Under the pieces are notes generated by a model that had not been told where the DNA came from, ran no database searches, and saw only the letters and a list, made by a program, of their open reading frames with translations. From contig VBIU01000037.1 in the NCBI GenBank assembly GCA_005880945.1, positions 1 through 32,299 on the forward strand: a stretch of DNA of 32,299 bases, read 5' to 3'. The translations under genes and the position numbers were made by a program. Below are positions 14,985 to 22,157 of this stretch, one piece after another (positions within the stretch are counted from its first letter, which is position 1; each line of letters starts with the position of its first letter). The stretch comes from Chloroflexota bacterium. GTDB taxonomy: Bacteria > Chloroflexota > Dormibacteria > Dormibacterales > Dormibacteraceae.

Positions 14985-15431
14985 ATGCCGATGATCGACA
15001 TATATGCCACAGGCGGTACATTCGCGAATCCAAAGGCCCTCGCCCGCGATCTGGCCGCCACGTTGATGAAAATCGAACAGGTTCCGGACATCCCGATGTT
15101 CCGCAAGAACACCGCAGCGTTCATCCACGACCTACCGGAGGGCGCGCTCTCGAACGTCGAAGGAGACGGCAATTACGTCAGGGTGCAGGTGCTCACCAAC
15201 GCGGGCGCTCTCAACCGTGAAAAGCAGATCGCCGTGGTCCGTCAGTTCACCGACCTGGTCGCGGCCGCTGCCGGCGATCCCTCGCTTGAGGTTAGGACCT
15301 GGGTGCTCCTCACCGAGGCGATTGAAGGCGGGTGGGGGCTTGCTGGGCGCGCCAACACCAACGCGGAGCTTGTCGATGCCGCACGCGCGCAGATCGCCGA
15401 GCTTCAGCGCGCAAAAGGACCGGGTGGATGA
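14985..15431 (+). CDS. Tautomerase-like protein
   Basis: The 148-residue product begins Met-Pro-Met-Ile-Asp-Ile, so methionine removal would expose an N-terminal proline, the catalytic base of 4-oxalocrotonate tautomerase-type enzymes. It then has LARDLAATLMKIEQVPDI and FIHDLPEGALSNVEG, and a second half repeating a helix-strand unit (LNREKQIAVVRQFTDLVAAA, RTWVLLTEAIEGGWGLAG) as expected for a fused two-unit tautomerase. A Shine-Dalgarno AAGGGAG lies upstream of ATG 14985. The substrate is not known. It converges on the lipoprotein gene. Confidence 0.72.
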   Translation: MPMIDIYATGGTFANPKALARDLAATLMKIEQVPDIPMFRKNTAAFIHDLPEGALSNVEGDGNYVRVQVLTNAGALNREKQIAVVRQFTDLVAAAAGDPSLEVRTWVLLTEAIEGGWGLAGRANTNAELVDAARAQIAELQRAKGPGG

Positions 15432-15462
15432 CCCGCGGCGTCTAACGGCCGGGCGACTGAAA

Positions 15463-15488
15463 GGACCGACCGGGAATCCGATCGGTCC
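15463..15488. terminator. Terminator-like hairpin between convergent genes
   Basis: GGACCGA (15463-15469) pairs with TCGGTCC (15482-15488); inner GG and CC can extend the stem. It lies between the convergent tautomerase and lipoprotein genes and could stop transcription from both sides. There is no long T-run. Confidence 0.5.
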
Positions 15489-15511
15489 GATCTTGTGTTA
15501 CGGCTCAAGTT

Positions 15512-16039
15512 TTATTCGATCTTTGCGCCTGCGGGGGAGACCACGTACCACCCGCCGCCGAACGCATCGATTCCCTGGCCCCGGGTGTCGCCCGGCTTCG
15601 TGTCAGCGACGAAGAAGTAGAGCGGGTGGCCGTCGTATGTCACCTGCGTCGTGCCATCGGTGCGCTTGGTAGTGCCCAGCAACGACTGCGTCGAACCCTT
15701 GATCGCGACCGGGGCTCCGTGCGTGAGAAGAGGCGGCCAGTTCTGTGCGCAGCTTCCGTAGCAGACAGACTTTGAACCCCTGTCCGCCTCGAACAGGTAA
15801 AGCGCGATTCCGCGCCCGTCGACGAGGATCGGCCCAAAGCCGCTGCCACGCACTCCAACAGAGCTTCCAGTCGAGACAGGTGTCGTCGGCACCTGCGTTG
15901 GGGCGGGCGCCGATGGCGATGTCGTCGGCGAGCTGGTCGGCTGCGGGGTTCCATAGGCGTATGGATCGCTTGCCGTGCCGGCCGCACCGCATGCGCCCAG
16001 GACGAAAGACAGACCGGCAGCAACGAGCAGACGTTTCAT
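15512..16039 (-). CDS. Lipoprotein with secreted repeats (PF03640-like)
   Basis: This 175-residue protein has a lipoprotein signal peptide: MKR, a hydrophobic run, and the lipobox LGAC with the lipidated Cys17. A threonine, serine and proline-rich linker follows (about residues 30-55). The C-terminal domain has the two repeats of the secreted repeat family: GPILVDGRGIALYLFEADRG with VCYGSCAQNWPPLLT, and VTYDGHPLYFFVADTKPGDT with GGGWYVVSPAG. The pattern L-D--G--LY-F--D----S-C---CA--WPP is diagnostic; the family's function is unknown, with redox or metal roles suggested. The Shine-Dalgarno AGGAGGTG precedes the ATG. It is divergent from a MarR gene, with a palindromic operator between them. 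Confidence 0.9.
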   Translation of the reverse strand: MKRLLVAAGLSFVLGACGAAGTASDPYAYGTPQPTSSPTTSPSAPAPTQVPTTPVSTGSSVGVRGSGFGPILVDGRGIALYLFEADRGSKSVCYGSCAQNWPPLLTHGAPVAIKGSTQSLLGTTKRTDGTTQVTYDGHPLYFFVADTKPGDTRGQGIDAFGGGWYVVSPAGAKIE

Positions 16040-16056
16040 GATCCACCTCCTGAAAT

Positions 16057-16072
16057 CTCTCGTTATCGAGAG
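16057..16072. promoter_or_regulatory. Palindromic MarR-type operator
   Basis: CTCTCG-TTAT-CGAGAG is a perfect 6-4-6 inverted repeat 17 bases before the lipoprotein ATG and 56 bases before the MarR start. The TCTCG-N4-CGAGA core is like known MarR-family sites. A further CGAGAG half-site is at 16097-16102, directly after the MarR -35 box. Confidence 0.6.
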
Positions 16073-16090
16073 TCTTGCTAAAGAGAATCA

Positions 16091-16119
16091 TTGCCACGAG
16101 AGGCTTATTCCGGTATTCT
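16091..16119 (+). promoter_or_regulatory. Promoter of the MarR gene
   Basis: TTGCCA (16091-16096), 17 bases, TATTCT (16114-16119), then nine bases to ATG 16129. The transcript would start about two or three bases before the ATG. Confidence 0.6.
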
Positions 16120-16128
16120 GCGCGACTG

Positions 16129-16620
16129 ATGGAACGGGATTGGACGGAGGAGCTGCTAGCTCGCTGGGCGAAAGAGCAGCCAGGGCTTGACCTCCGGCCC
16201 TACCTGGCCACAGCCCGCATCTCGCGAATGGCCCAGCACATAGCGCGCAGCCAGGAAACGGTATTTGCGCGCTTTGGCCTGAACCGAGGAGAGGTTGGCG
16301 TGCTGAGCGCGCTGCGCACAGCCGGCGCGAAGGACAGGCTTTCCCCAACCCGGCTGTTCAAGGGCCTGATGCTTTCCTCGGCCGGCATGACCAGCCGGCT
16401 GGACCGGCTCGAACGGCGCTCGCTGATACGACGCGTCCGCGATCCCGCCGATCGCCGCGGAGTCCTTATCGAGATCACGGCACAAGGCCGGCGCATGGTG
16501 GACGAAGCAGTTGCCGCAAATACCACAGCCGAGCGCGAGTTGCTGGCCGGACTAAGCACGCGCGAGACTGAAGCATTGAGCCGGCTGCTGCGAAAGCTGC
16601 TGTCAGTCGTCGAGCGCTGA
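16129..16620 (+). CDS. MarR family transcriptional regulator
   Basis: The 163-residue protein is a winged-helix dimer of the MarR family, which binds palindromic DNA and usually releases it on contact with phenolic or other small ligands. It has the N-terminal dimerisation helix, LNRGEVGVLSALRTAGAKDR before the helix-turn-helix, LSSAGMTSRLDRLERRSLIR as recognition region and the wing RRVRDPADRRGVLIEITAQG. The start at ATG 16129 is favoured because the longer frame from TTG 16075 would run through the promoter. It likely controls itself and the divergent lipoprotein gene through the palindrome between them. Confidence 0.9.
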   Translation: MERDWTEELLARWAKEQPGLDLRPYLATARISRMAQHIARSQETVFARFGLNRGEVGVLSALRTAGAKDRLSPTRLFKGLMLSSAGMTSRLDRLERRSLIRRVRDPADRRGVLIEITAQGRRMVDEAVAANTTAERELLAGLSTRETEALSRLLRKLLSVVER

Positions 16621-16661
16621 CGGGCGCCGGAGTAGCTCGGAATCGGCGTTAGTCCTTCAGA

Positions 16662-17735
16662 ATGCCCTCACAAATCCCCATGAGTGGACAAGAACAGCTT
16701 CAGACTCTCGATCAACTGCTGTCCGCTCAACGCTGGGACGAGGCGATCTCAGTCGCGAATGCCGCACTCGTCCGCAATCCTCAAGACGCGGGGCCGTACG
16801 CCTCACTGGCGGCTGCGCATCTCGGCGCGGGCCGGCCGGCCGACGCCCTGTACGCCTCCGACAACGCTGTGCGCCTGGCGCCGTCATGGGAGTGGTCCCA
16901 CCGCATGCGCGCTCGGGCCCTGGCCGCGCTCGGGTGGCCCGCCGAGGCCCTGGCCGAGTCGGAGGAGGCTGACCGTCTCGACCGCGATAGAGCAGGTGCG
17001 CTGGAGGAACTTGGTACCCAGCAGCTCGCGCAAGGACGGTTGGCCGAGGCGGAAGCGACGGCCAACGACCTGGTCAGGATCGCCCCAGAGTGGGGTGAGA
17101 GCCACAACCTACGCGGCCGGGTTCTGCTCCGCAAGAAGAGGGCCGAGGCCGCCGAGATCGATTTCCGTGACGCCCTTCGGCTTTCGCCAGACGAACCTGC
17201 GTACATGAACAACATCGGGCTCGCGCTCCACCGGCGCGGCAAGCGCAAGGAGGCCATCGAATGGTTTCAGATGGCCGCGACGAGGGATCCAAAATTTGCA
17301 CCTGCCAGGACGAATCTCTTCGCGTCCAGGCGGTTTTACCTCTGGGGTGGCGCATCTCTGGTGGTGATGTCGATCGCATTCCACGGGCTCGAGGTCGGGC
17401 TGCGTGGCGGCTCGAATTCGCAACTCTTCGTGACCGTGGCGATCGGCCTCCTCGCGGCCATCGTGCCGGTGGTTCTCCTGAGGTACCGGCTGCGCAAGCG
17501 ATCGCTGCAACCAATCCCTCAAGCCGTCTACGACGCTGACCGCCGATCCTTCTGGCAACGCCTCGACAAGATGCGGTTGGTCAGGCTCGGTGGGTTTGTG
17601 GTTCTGTTCGGTGTGAGCATGTTCATGCTGTTCACCAACCAGACCAAGATCGCATTTATCTTTGTCGTGATCACTTTCGTGTGGGTGCGCGGTTGGGAGA
17701 TCTGGCGGTTCGCGGGCCGCTTGTTTCAGCGATAG
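16662..17735 (+). CDS. TPR-repeat membrane protein
   Basis: The 357-residue protein has about five tetratricopeptide repeats over residues 8-220 (for example QRWDEAISVANAALVRNPQD, GRPADALYASDNAVRLAPSW, RLAEAEATANDLVRIAPEWG, KRKEAIEWFQMAATRDPKFA) followed by about four hydrophobic membrane segments (LWGGASLVVMSIAF, LFVTVAIGLLAAIVPVVLL, LVRLGGFVVLFGVSMFMLF, IAFIFVVITFVWV). The TPR part is presumably cytoplasmic and binds protein partners. No enzyme motif is seen and the partner is unknown. An alternative in-frame ATG lies at 16680. A weak hairpin follows the stop. Confidence 0.8.
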   Translation: MPSQIPMSGQEQLQTLDQLLSAQRWDEAISVANAALVRNPQDAGPYASLAAAHLGAGRPADALYASDNAVRLAPSWEWSHRMRARALAALGWPAEALAESEEADRLDRDRAGALEELGTQQLAQGRLAEAEATANDLVRIAPEWGESHNLRGRVLLRKKRAEAAEIDFRDALRLSPDEPAYMNNIGLALHRRGKRKEAIEWFQMAATRDPKFAPARTNLFASRRFYLWGGASLVVMSIAFHGLEVGLRGGSNSQLFVTVAIGLLAAIVPVVLLRYRLRKRSLQPIPQAVYDADRRSFWQRLDKMRLVRLGGFVVLFGVSMFMLFTNQTKIAFIFVVITFVWVRGWEIWRFAGRLFQR

Positions 17736-17760
17736 ACGGCATACGCCCAGCGGGCCGTCT
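17734..17760 (+). terminator. Hairpin after the TPR gene
   Basis: AGACGGC (17734-17740) pairs with GCCGTCT (17754-17760), starting within the TAG stop of the TPR gene. No T-run follows, so it is a weak terminator candidate. Confidence 0.35.
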
Positions 17761-17796
17761 GGGGTAACGCATGGGCGGCCGGCGCCGGTGGGTCCG

Positions 17797-17802
17797 TAGA
17801 CT
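17797..17802 (+). promoter_or_regulatory. -10 box of the oligopeptidase gene
   Basis: TAGACT is followed by eight bases and ATG 17811, with no Shine-Dalgarno between. The spacing suggests leaderless transcription. No clear -35 is seen. Confidence 0.45.
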
Positions 17803-17810
17803 CGGCTGCC

Positions 17811-19868
17811 ATGGAACCGTCCCAGCCGGCGCCGCCGATGGCCGCGGCCCGTCCGAAGGTCCTCGAGGCCCACGGCGACCGCCGTGAGGACCCTTATTAC
17901 TGGCTGCGGGAGAAAGACAATCCCGAGGTCATCGCCTACCTGGAGGCGGAGAATTCCTATACGGAAGCGGTGACGGCTCCAACCGCGGCGCTGCGGGAGC
18001 GCCTCTATCGCGAGATCGTCGGTCGCGTCCAGGAGACAGACACCTCAGCACCCTCGTATTTCCGGGGCTACTGGAGCTACACAAGGACCGTCGAGGGCCT
18101 GGACTACGAGATCTACTGCCGCCGGGCCGAATCCATGAAGAGCCCTGAGCAGGTGACGCTCGATGGAAACGAGCTGGCGAAAGGCCACGATTACTTCGAG
18201 CTCGGTTTCGTCGAGAGCACTCCCGACCAGAACGTCGTCGCATACGCCGCGGATTACACAGGCGCTGAGCTGTTCGAGCTCCGGTTTCGCGACCTCGATA
18301 CCGGCCGCGACCTTACCGATGTCCTGCACGACGTCTACTACGGCTTCGCCTGGGCGTCCGACAACCAGACTTTCTTCTACGTCAAGGCGGACGCTGCAAT
18401 GCGGCCCTTCCAGGTGTGGCGTCACGAGCTGGGCGCGCCGGCGGAAAACGACGCGCTGGTGCTGCAGGAAGATGACGAGCGCTTCGAGCTGAGCGTCGAG
18501 CCGACCAAGAGCGAGCGCTACATCGTCTTCAGCAGCTCGAGCCAGCTGACGGCCGAGTGCAGGTTCATCCCAGCGGATGAGCCGCTGGTGGAGCCGGTGT
18601 TGATCGAGCCGCGACGGCATGGCATCGAGTACTCGGTCGACCACCAGGAGGATCGTTTCCTGATCCTCACCAATGACGGTGCCCTCGATTTCCGTCTCAT
18701 GGCCGCGCCGGTGTCGAGTCCCGGGCGAGCCTCCTGGGCTGAGGTCGTGCCCGAGCGTGACGGAGTGCGTCTCAACTTCACGGATGTGCATCAGAGCTAC
18801 GTCGTGCTGGGCGAGCGCGCGGAGGGCCTCCAGCGGCTCGAAGTGCTTGACTCCGCCACCGGAGCGATCCAGGTGGTAGAGCAGCCCGATGCCGCGTATA
18901 CGGCTTTCCCCGGCTCCAACCCGGTGTACGAGAGCGAGGTCATGCGCTTCTTCTACACGTCGCTGACAGCGCCCTTCTCGGCTGTCGACTACAACATGCG
19001 GACTCGCGAGCGAACGTTGGTCAAGGAGCAGCCCGTGCGCGGGGGTTACGACCGGGCCGACTACGTCACCGAACGCGTGTGGGCGACCGCGCCGGACGGC
19101 GTCCGTGTGCCGATCTCGCTCGTCCGCAGGCGCGACGTGCACCTCAATGGAGGCAACCCAACGCTGCTCTATGGCTATGGCGCGTACGAGCTGTCCAACG
19201 ACCCCATGTTCGACCCCGCGCGATTGAGCATGCTCGACCGGGGCTTCGTCTTCGCGATCGCTCACGTACGGGGTGGAGGGGAGATGGGGAGGGGTTGGTA
19301 TGAAGACGGCAAGTTCTTGAACAAGACGAACACCTTCACCGACTTCATCGCGTGTGCGAATCACCTCATCGATCACGGCTACACGAGCGCACGCAAGCTC
19401 GCCATCCGCGGCCGGAGTGCGGGTGGGCTGCTCATCGGCTCGGTGCTCAACTTGCGACCGGACCTGTTCGGATGCGCTGTCGCGCAGGTCCCCTTCGTGG
19501 ACGTCGTGACGACGATGCTCGACGAGACGGTGCCGTTGACCGTGAACGAGTACGAGGAGTGGGGCAATCCCAACGACGTCGAGTACTACGAGTACATGAA
19601 GGGCTACTCGCCGTACGACAACGTCAGGGCCGCGCGCTACCCGGCCCTGCTGGTGACCGCCGGCCTGAACGACCCTCGCGTCTCGTACTGGGAGCCTGCC
19701 AAGTGGGTGGCGAAGCTGCGCGCAGCCAATCAGGACGGTCGCCCCCTGCTGCTGCAGACGCAGATGGGCGCCGGTCACTCAGGGCCATCTGGCCGATACG
19801 AATCGTGGCGAGAGGAGGCCTTCATCACCGCTTTCATCCTGAGCGAGCTCGACGGATCCGCGACTTGA
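17811..19868 (+). CDS. ptrB: Oligopeptidase B (S9A prolyl oligopeptidase family)
   Basis: Oligopeptidase B is a cytoplasmic serine peptidase that cuts short peptides after arginine or lysine. The 685-residue protein has the N-terminal helix and DPYYWLREKDNPEVIAYLEA, a seven-bladed propeller domain (about residues 75-410) and a C-terminal hydrolase domain. The catalytic triad is visible: Ser536 in RGRSAGGLL, Asp621 in GLNDPRVSYWEP and His656 in GAGHSGPSG, each about four residues later than in the Escherichia coli enzyme. YGAYELSNDPMF and IAHVRGGGEMGRGWYEDGKF are family signatures. The start follows a TAGACT box by eight bases. Confidence 0.95.
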   Translation: MEPSQPAPPMAAARPKVLEAHGDRREDPYYWLREKDNPEVIAYLEAENSYTEAVTAPTAALRERLYREIVGRVQETDTSAPSYFRGYWSYTRTVEGLDYEIYCRRAESMKSPEQVTLDGNELAKGHDYFELGFVESTPDQNVVAYAADYTGAELFELRFRDLDTGRDLTDVLHDVYYGFAWASDNQTFFYVKADAAMRPFQVWRHELGAPAENDALVLQEDDERFELSVEPTKSERYIVFSSSSQLTAECRFIPADEPLVEPVLIEPRRHGIEYSVDHQEDRFLILTNDGALDFRLMAAPVSSPGRASWAEVVPERDGVRLNFTDVHQSYVVLGERAEGLQRLEVLDSATGAIQVVEQPDAAYTAFPGSNPVYESEVMRFFYTSLTAPFSAVDYNMRTRERTLVKEQPVRGGYDRADYVTERVWATAPDGVRVPISLVRRRDVHLNGGNPTLLYGYGAYELSNDPMFDPARLSMLDRGFVFAIAHVRGGGEMGRGWYEDGKFLNKTNTFTDFIACANHLIDHGYTSARKLAIRGRSAGGLLIGSVLNLRPDLFGCAVAQVPFVDVVTTMLDETVPLTVNEYEEWGNPNDVEYYEYMKGYSPYDNVRAARYPALLVTAGLNDPRVSYWEPAKWVAKLRAANQDGRPLLLQTQMGAGHSGPSGRYESWREEAFITAFILSELDGSAT

Positions 19869-19945
19869 CTTCGCGGCCCGGCCACCTTACGCTACCCCGG
19901 TCCCCACACCCATCCGGGTGTGTCCACGCCAAAAAGGAGTGATTC

Positions 19946-20014
19946 ATGTTGCTGGTCGAGGAGCTGAGCTTCGCCGCCGATGGCGGAGTGTGCCTTCTCG
20001 AGACCGCACATTGA
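19946..20014 (+). CDS. 22-residue putative leader peptide
   Basis: ATG 19946 is preceded by an excellent Shine-Dalgarno (AAGGAG, 19934-19939, six-base spacing) and opens a 22-codon frame ending TGA 20012-20014. The peptide starts MLLVEELSFAADGG and ends CLLETAH. It is too small to be an enzyme and lies before a strong terminator and an ABC exporter operon. Bases CCGCAC (20004-20009) in its last codons can pair with GTGCGG (20059-20064), the 5' arm of the terminator, so translation could decide between antitermination and termination. The same AAGGAGTGAT sequence also precedes the ABC gene. It could alternatively be a short independent small protein. Confidence 0.5.
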   Translation: MLLVEELSFAADGGVCLLETAH

Positions 20015-20053
20015 GTCTGTTCCGGTAAGCAGCTTCTAGACAAAGCACCAGAG

Positions 20054-20090
20054 GGACCGTGCGGCCGTTGGGCACCGCACGGTCCTTTTT
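20054..20090 (+). terminator. Rho-independent terminator or attenuator
   Basis: GGACCGTGCGG (20054-20064) and CCGCACGGTCC (20075-20085) form a perfect 11-base stem with a ten-base loop, followed by TTTTTG. This is the best intrinsic terminator in the window. It lies between the leader ORF and the ABC transporter, so it is either the end of the preceding message or an attenuator. Confidence 0.85.
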
Positions 20091-20123
20091 GTTTCCACCG
20101 GATTCCAAAGGAGTGATCAGGCA

Positions 20124-20951
20124 ATGAGCGCAGCAGCGATTCAGCTGCAGGGCGTCACCAAGGCCTTTCGGCGCCGCGAGCGCGAAGCCGGCGCGCCCTG
20201 GTGGCGCCGCGAGTGGAAGGACAAGGTCGCGCTGCACGAGCTTGACCTGGCCGTCCAGGCAGGCGGAGTGACCGGGATCCTCGGGCCGAACGGAAGCGGC
20301 AAGTCGACCCTGATCAGGATCCTGGGCACGCTGCTCACGCCGGACGCCGGCAAGGCGACGGTCTTCGGCTGGGATGTCGTGTCCGAACCGCTGTCGGTGC
20401 GCCGCCATGTCAACCGGGTGTCGGTCGAGGCCGCCTTCTTCAAAGAGCTGAGCCCATGGGAGAACATGCTTTACGCCGCGCGCCTGTACGGCGGTGGGGC
20501 AGCGGGGACGCGCAAGCGGGTGATGGAGATCCTCGGCCGCCTCGGCCTGCCGCTGGACACGGTGGATCAGCCGATGAAGCAGCTGTCGCGAGGCCAGCAG
20601 CAGAAGGTCGCCATCGCGCGCAGCTTCCTGACCGCCCCATCTCTGCTGCTTATGGACGAGCCGACCACAGGGCTAGATCCGCGCTCGAAGAAAGAGGTCC
20701 AGGCTGCCTTGCAGCTGCTGAGGGCTGAGCGCGAGGTGACGGTGCTGCTCTGCACGCACGACATGGACGAAGCGGCCGCGCTCTGCGACCGCGTCCTGAT
20801 GATGGACGAAGGCCGCGTGCTCGCTGACGGCAGCCCCGAGGAGCTCGGCCGCCGGTATTCGAACGGCGACGGCCCCGCCGGCCTCGAAGAGGTCTTCATG
20901 CATCTCAGCGGCAAGCGATTCGCCGCTGAAGAGGAGGCAGAGCCGGCATGA
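20124..20951 (+). CDS. ABC transporter ATP-binding protein (ABC-2 exporter type)
   Basis: The 275-residue ATPase has Walker A GPNGSGKST (residues 54-62), the signature LSRGQQQKVAIARSF, Walker B SLLLMDEPTTGLD and the switch histidine in LLCTHDMDEA. An insert of basic residues (about 16-33, RRREREAGAPWWRREWK) before the first strand is typical of a subfamily that pairs with ABC-2 permeases. It overlaps the permease gene by ATGA and would drive export of an unknown drug, lipid or polysaccharide. AAGGAG lies ten bases before the ATG. Upstream are the leader ORF and terminator. Confidence 0.93.
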   Translation: MSAAAIQLQGVTKAFRRREREAGAPWWRREWKDKVALHELDLAVQAGGVTGILGPNGSGKSTLIRILGTLLTPDAGKATVFGWDVVSEPLSVRRHVNRVSVEAAFFKELSPWENMLYAARLYGGGAAGTRKRVMEILGRLGLPLDTVDQPMKQLSRGQQQKVAIARSFLTAPSLLLMDEPTTGLDPRSKKEVQAALQLLRAEREVTVLLCTHDMDEAAALCDRVLMMDEGRVLADGSPEELGRRYSNGDGPAGLEEVFMHLSGKRFAAEEEAEPA

Positions 20952-21784
20952 GCGTCGGGATCCGGCACGTCGAGCTGAATGCTCTGTTCGGCTTTGCCGA
21001 ACGGCAGCTGCACGTAGTCAAGCGCTACTGGGTGTGGGAGGTCGTCTGGCTCTTCTACAGCCTGGTCAGCGTGCTTTCGATCGGCTTTCTCGCCTCGGGC
21101 CTGGGCACGCTGGGCGTCGAGGGCGGATCGTTCGACCTGCACAAGGCGCAGCTCTACCTATTGATCGGCGCGCTCCTCTGGGGCTACCTGTCGCTGGTCT
21201 TCATGGAGGCCGCCTACGCGATCAGCTGGGAGCGGTGGGAGGGAACCATCGAGTACACGTTCATGGCTCCGATCCGGCGCGTCACCCACCTGTTCGGCAT
21301 CTGCCTGTTCGCCATCGCCTATGGGCTGGCGCGCACGTTGGTCGTCTTGCTGGTGGCGATCGTCATGTTCAACCTCGACTTCTCGCACGCGAACATCCTG
21401 GCCGCGCTCGCCGTCCTGGCCGCCACGACCGTGCCGTTGATCGGGCTGAGCATCTTCACGTCGGTCCTTCCGCTGCTCTCGCCGCAGAAGGGTGAGCAGA
21501 TGTCGGTCGCGGTGCAGGGCTTCCTGCTTCTGGTCTCGGGCGTGTACTACCCGCTCAGCGTTCTCCCGCTGCCGATGCAGATCGCGGGCGCTGCGTCACC
21601 GCTCACGTACGCCCTCGAAGGCATACGGACCAGCTTGCTTGACGGCGCCGGCGTCCAGGCCGAGCTGCCCACCATCGGCATCCTCCTGGTGATGGGCGCG
21701 GTGATGATCCCGGCCAGCCTGTGGGTGTTTTCGTGGGCCGAAAACCGGGCCAAACGGCTCGGGCTACTAAAGAGAAGTGGGTAA
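20948..21784 (+). CDS. ABC-2 type permease
   Basis: The 278-residue membrane protein has about six hydrophobic segments, for example LFYSLVSVLSIGFLASGLG, LLIGALLWGYLSLVFME, LARTLVVLLVAIVMF, ILAALAVLAATTVPLIGLSI and the last ILLVMGAVMIPASLWVFSW. The cytoplasmic WERWEGTIEYTFMAPIRR segment and the late YYPLSVLPLPMQIAGAASPL are the conserved ABC-2 features. It works as a dimer with the ATPase encoded just upstream (four-base overlap). Substrate unknown. It is the last gene before the dcw promoter region. Confidence 0.9.
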   Translation: MSVGIRHVELNALFGFAERQLHVVKRYWVWEVVWLFYSLVSVLSIGFLASGLGTLGVEGGSFDLHKAQLYLLIGALLWGYLSLVFMEAAYAISWERWEGTIEYTFMAPIRRVTHLFGICLFAIAYGLARTLVVLLVAIVMFNLDFSHANILAALAVLAATTVPLIGLSIFTSVLPLLSPQKGEQMSVAVQGFLLLVSGVYYPLSVLPLPMQIAGAASPLTYALEGIRTSLLDGAGVQAELPTIGILLVMGAVMIPASLWVFSWAENRAKRLGLLKRSG

Positions 21785-21893
21785 AGAGGCGTTAGGAAAG
21801 CTGCAGAAGTGTCTGCTGCGGAATCCAAACTAATGTTCGGGACTATCACATTCTGGCCCCGCATCTAGCATATTGGCGAGGCCCAAACACAAG

Positions 21894-21937
21894 ATGTTGG
21901 GGTCACCGCCTCGGGCAGCGCTCAGGGCACCCAACAT
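21894..21937. repeat. Inverted repeat upstream of the dcw promoter
   Basis: ATGTTGGG (21894-21901) and CCCAACAT (21930-21937) are exact inverse complements around 28 bases. The right arm ends 15 bases before the -35 box. Otherwise the gap 21785-21952 shows no gene. A regulator site or a terminator of the ABC operon are both possible. Confidence 0.55.
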
Positions 21938-21952
21938 GTTGTGGTAAGGGTA

Positions 21953-21981
21953 TTGACAGCCCCACGACTGCTTGATACGGT
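21953..21981 (+). promoter_or_regulatory. Sigma70-type promoter of the dcw cluster
   Basis: TTGACA (21953-21958), a 17-base spacer and TACGGT (21976-21981) form a strong housekeeping promoter. The transcript start would be near 21988, inside the MraZ-box-like repeats that follow. Confidence 0.8.
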
Positions 21982-21983
21982 TC

Positions 21984-22020
21984 GCGGCGAATCGCGGTGA
22001 TCAGTGGGGAGAAGTGGTGA
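21984..22020 (+). promoter_or_regulatory. Four MraZ-box-like direct repeats
   Basis: The sequence GYGGBGA occurs four times at exactly ten-base spacing: GCGGCGA (21984), GCGGTGA (21994), GTGGGGA (22004) and GTGGTGA (22014). MraZ is known to bind TGGG-like direct repeats separated by five bases, thus one helical turn apart, in its own promoter. The repeats start right after the -10 box and cover the presumed transcript start and the ribosome binding site of the first small ORF, a position suited to autorepression. Confidence 0.75.
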
Positions 22021-22157
22021 ACCAAGCAACATGGAAGCATACGTCGCACCCTACGTCCAAGTACGGCACGCCATACATCTCCTCTACGCCACTTCTCCCC
22101 GCAGCCGCGATGGTGCCGGACACGACCCAGATTCTGAACTACCGGTCGGGGCGCTGA
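22017..22157 (+). CDS. Small ORF, 46 residues, first in the mraZ operon
   Basis: GTG 22017 follows a GGGGAG Shine-Dalgarno by five bases and opens a 46-residue frame that ends TGA 22155-22157, immediately followed by the ATG of the next ORF. The peptide (NQATWKHTSHPTSKYGTPYI, later AAAMVPDTTQILNYRSGR) is polar with no cysteine, signal or membrane segment. I recognise no family. Its ribosome binding site overlaps the last MraZ-box repeats. It may be a real small protein or a coupling leader for the next two genes. Confidence 0.4.
   Translation: MNQATWKHTSHPTSKYGTPYISSTPLLPAAAMVPDTTQILNYRSGR

Noticed and set aside
16075-16128. TTG start giving MarR 18 extra residues
   Set aside because: The extension would cover the -35 and -10 boxes of the only good promoter and has no family similarity.
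18045-19778. 577-codon open frame on the minus strand
   Set aside because: It is antisense to oligopeptidase B, whose full catalytic triad and family motifs are clear. Long antisense frames are common in GC-rich DNA; its sequence is low-complexity (His, Arg, Val, Asp) with no motif.
20040-20090. T-box riboswitch before the ABC exporter
   Set aside because: TTGGGCACCGCACGGTCCTT superficially resembles the T-box TGGNACCGCG but has an inserted base, no stem I features were found upstream, and the downstream genes are not amino acid-related. A terminator with a leader ORF explains it better.
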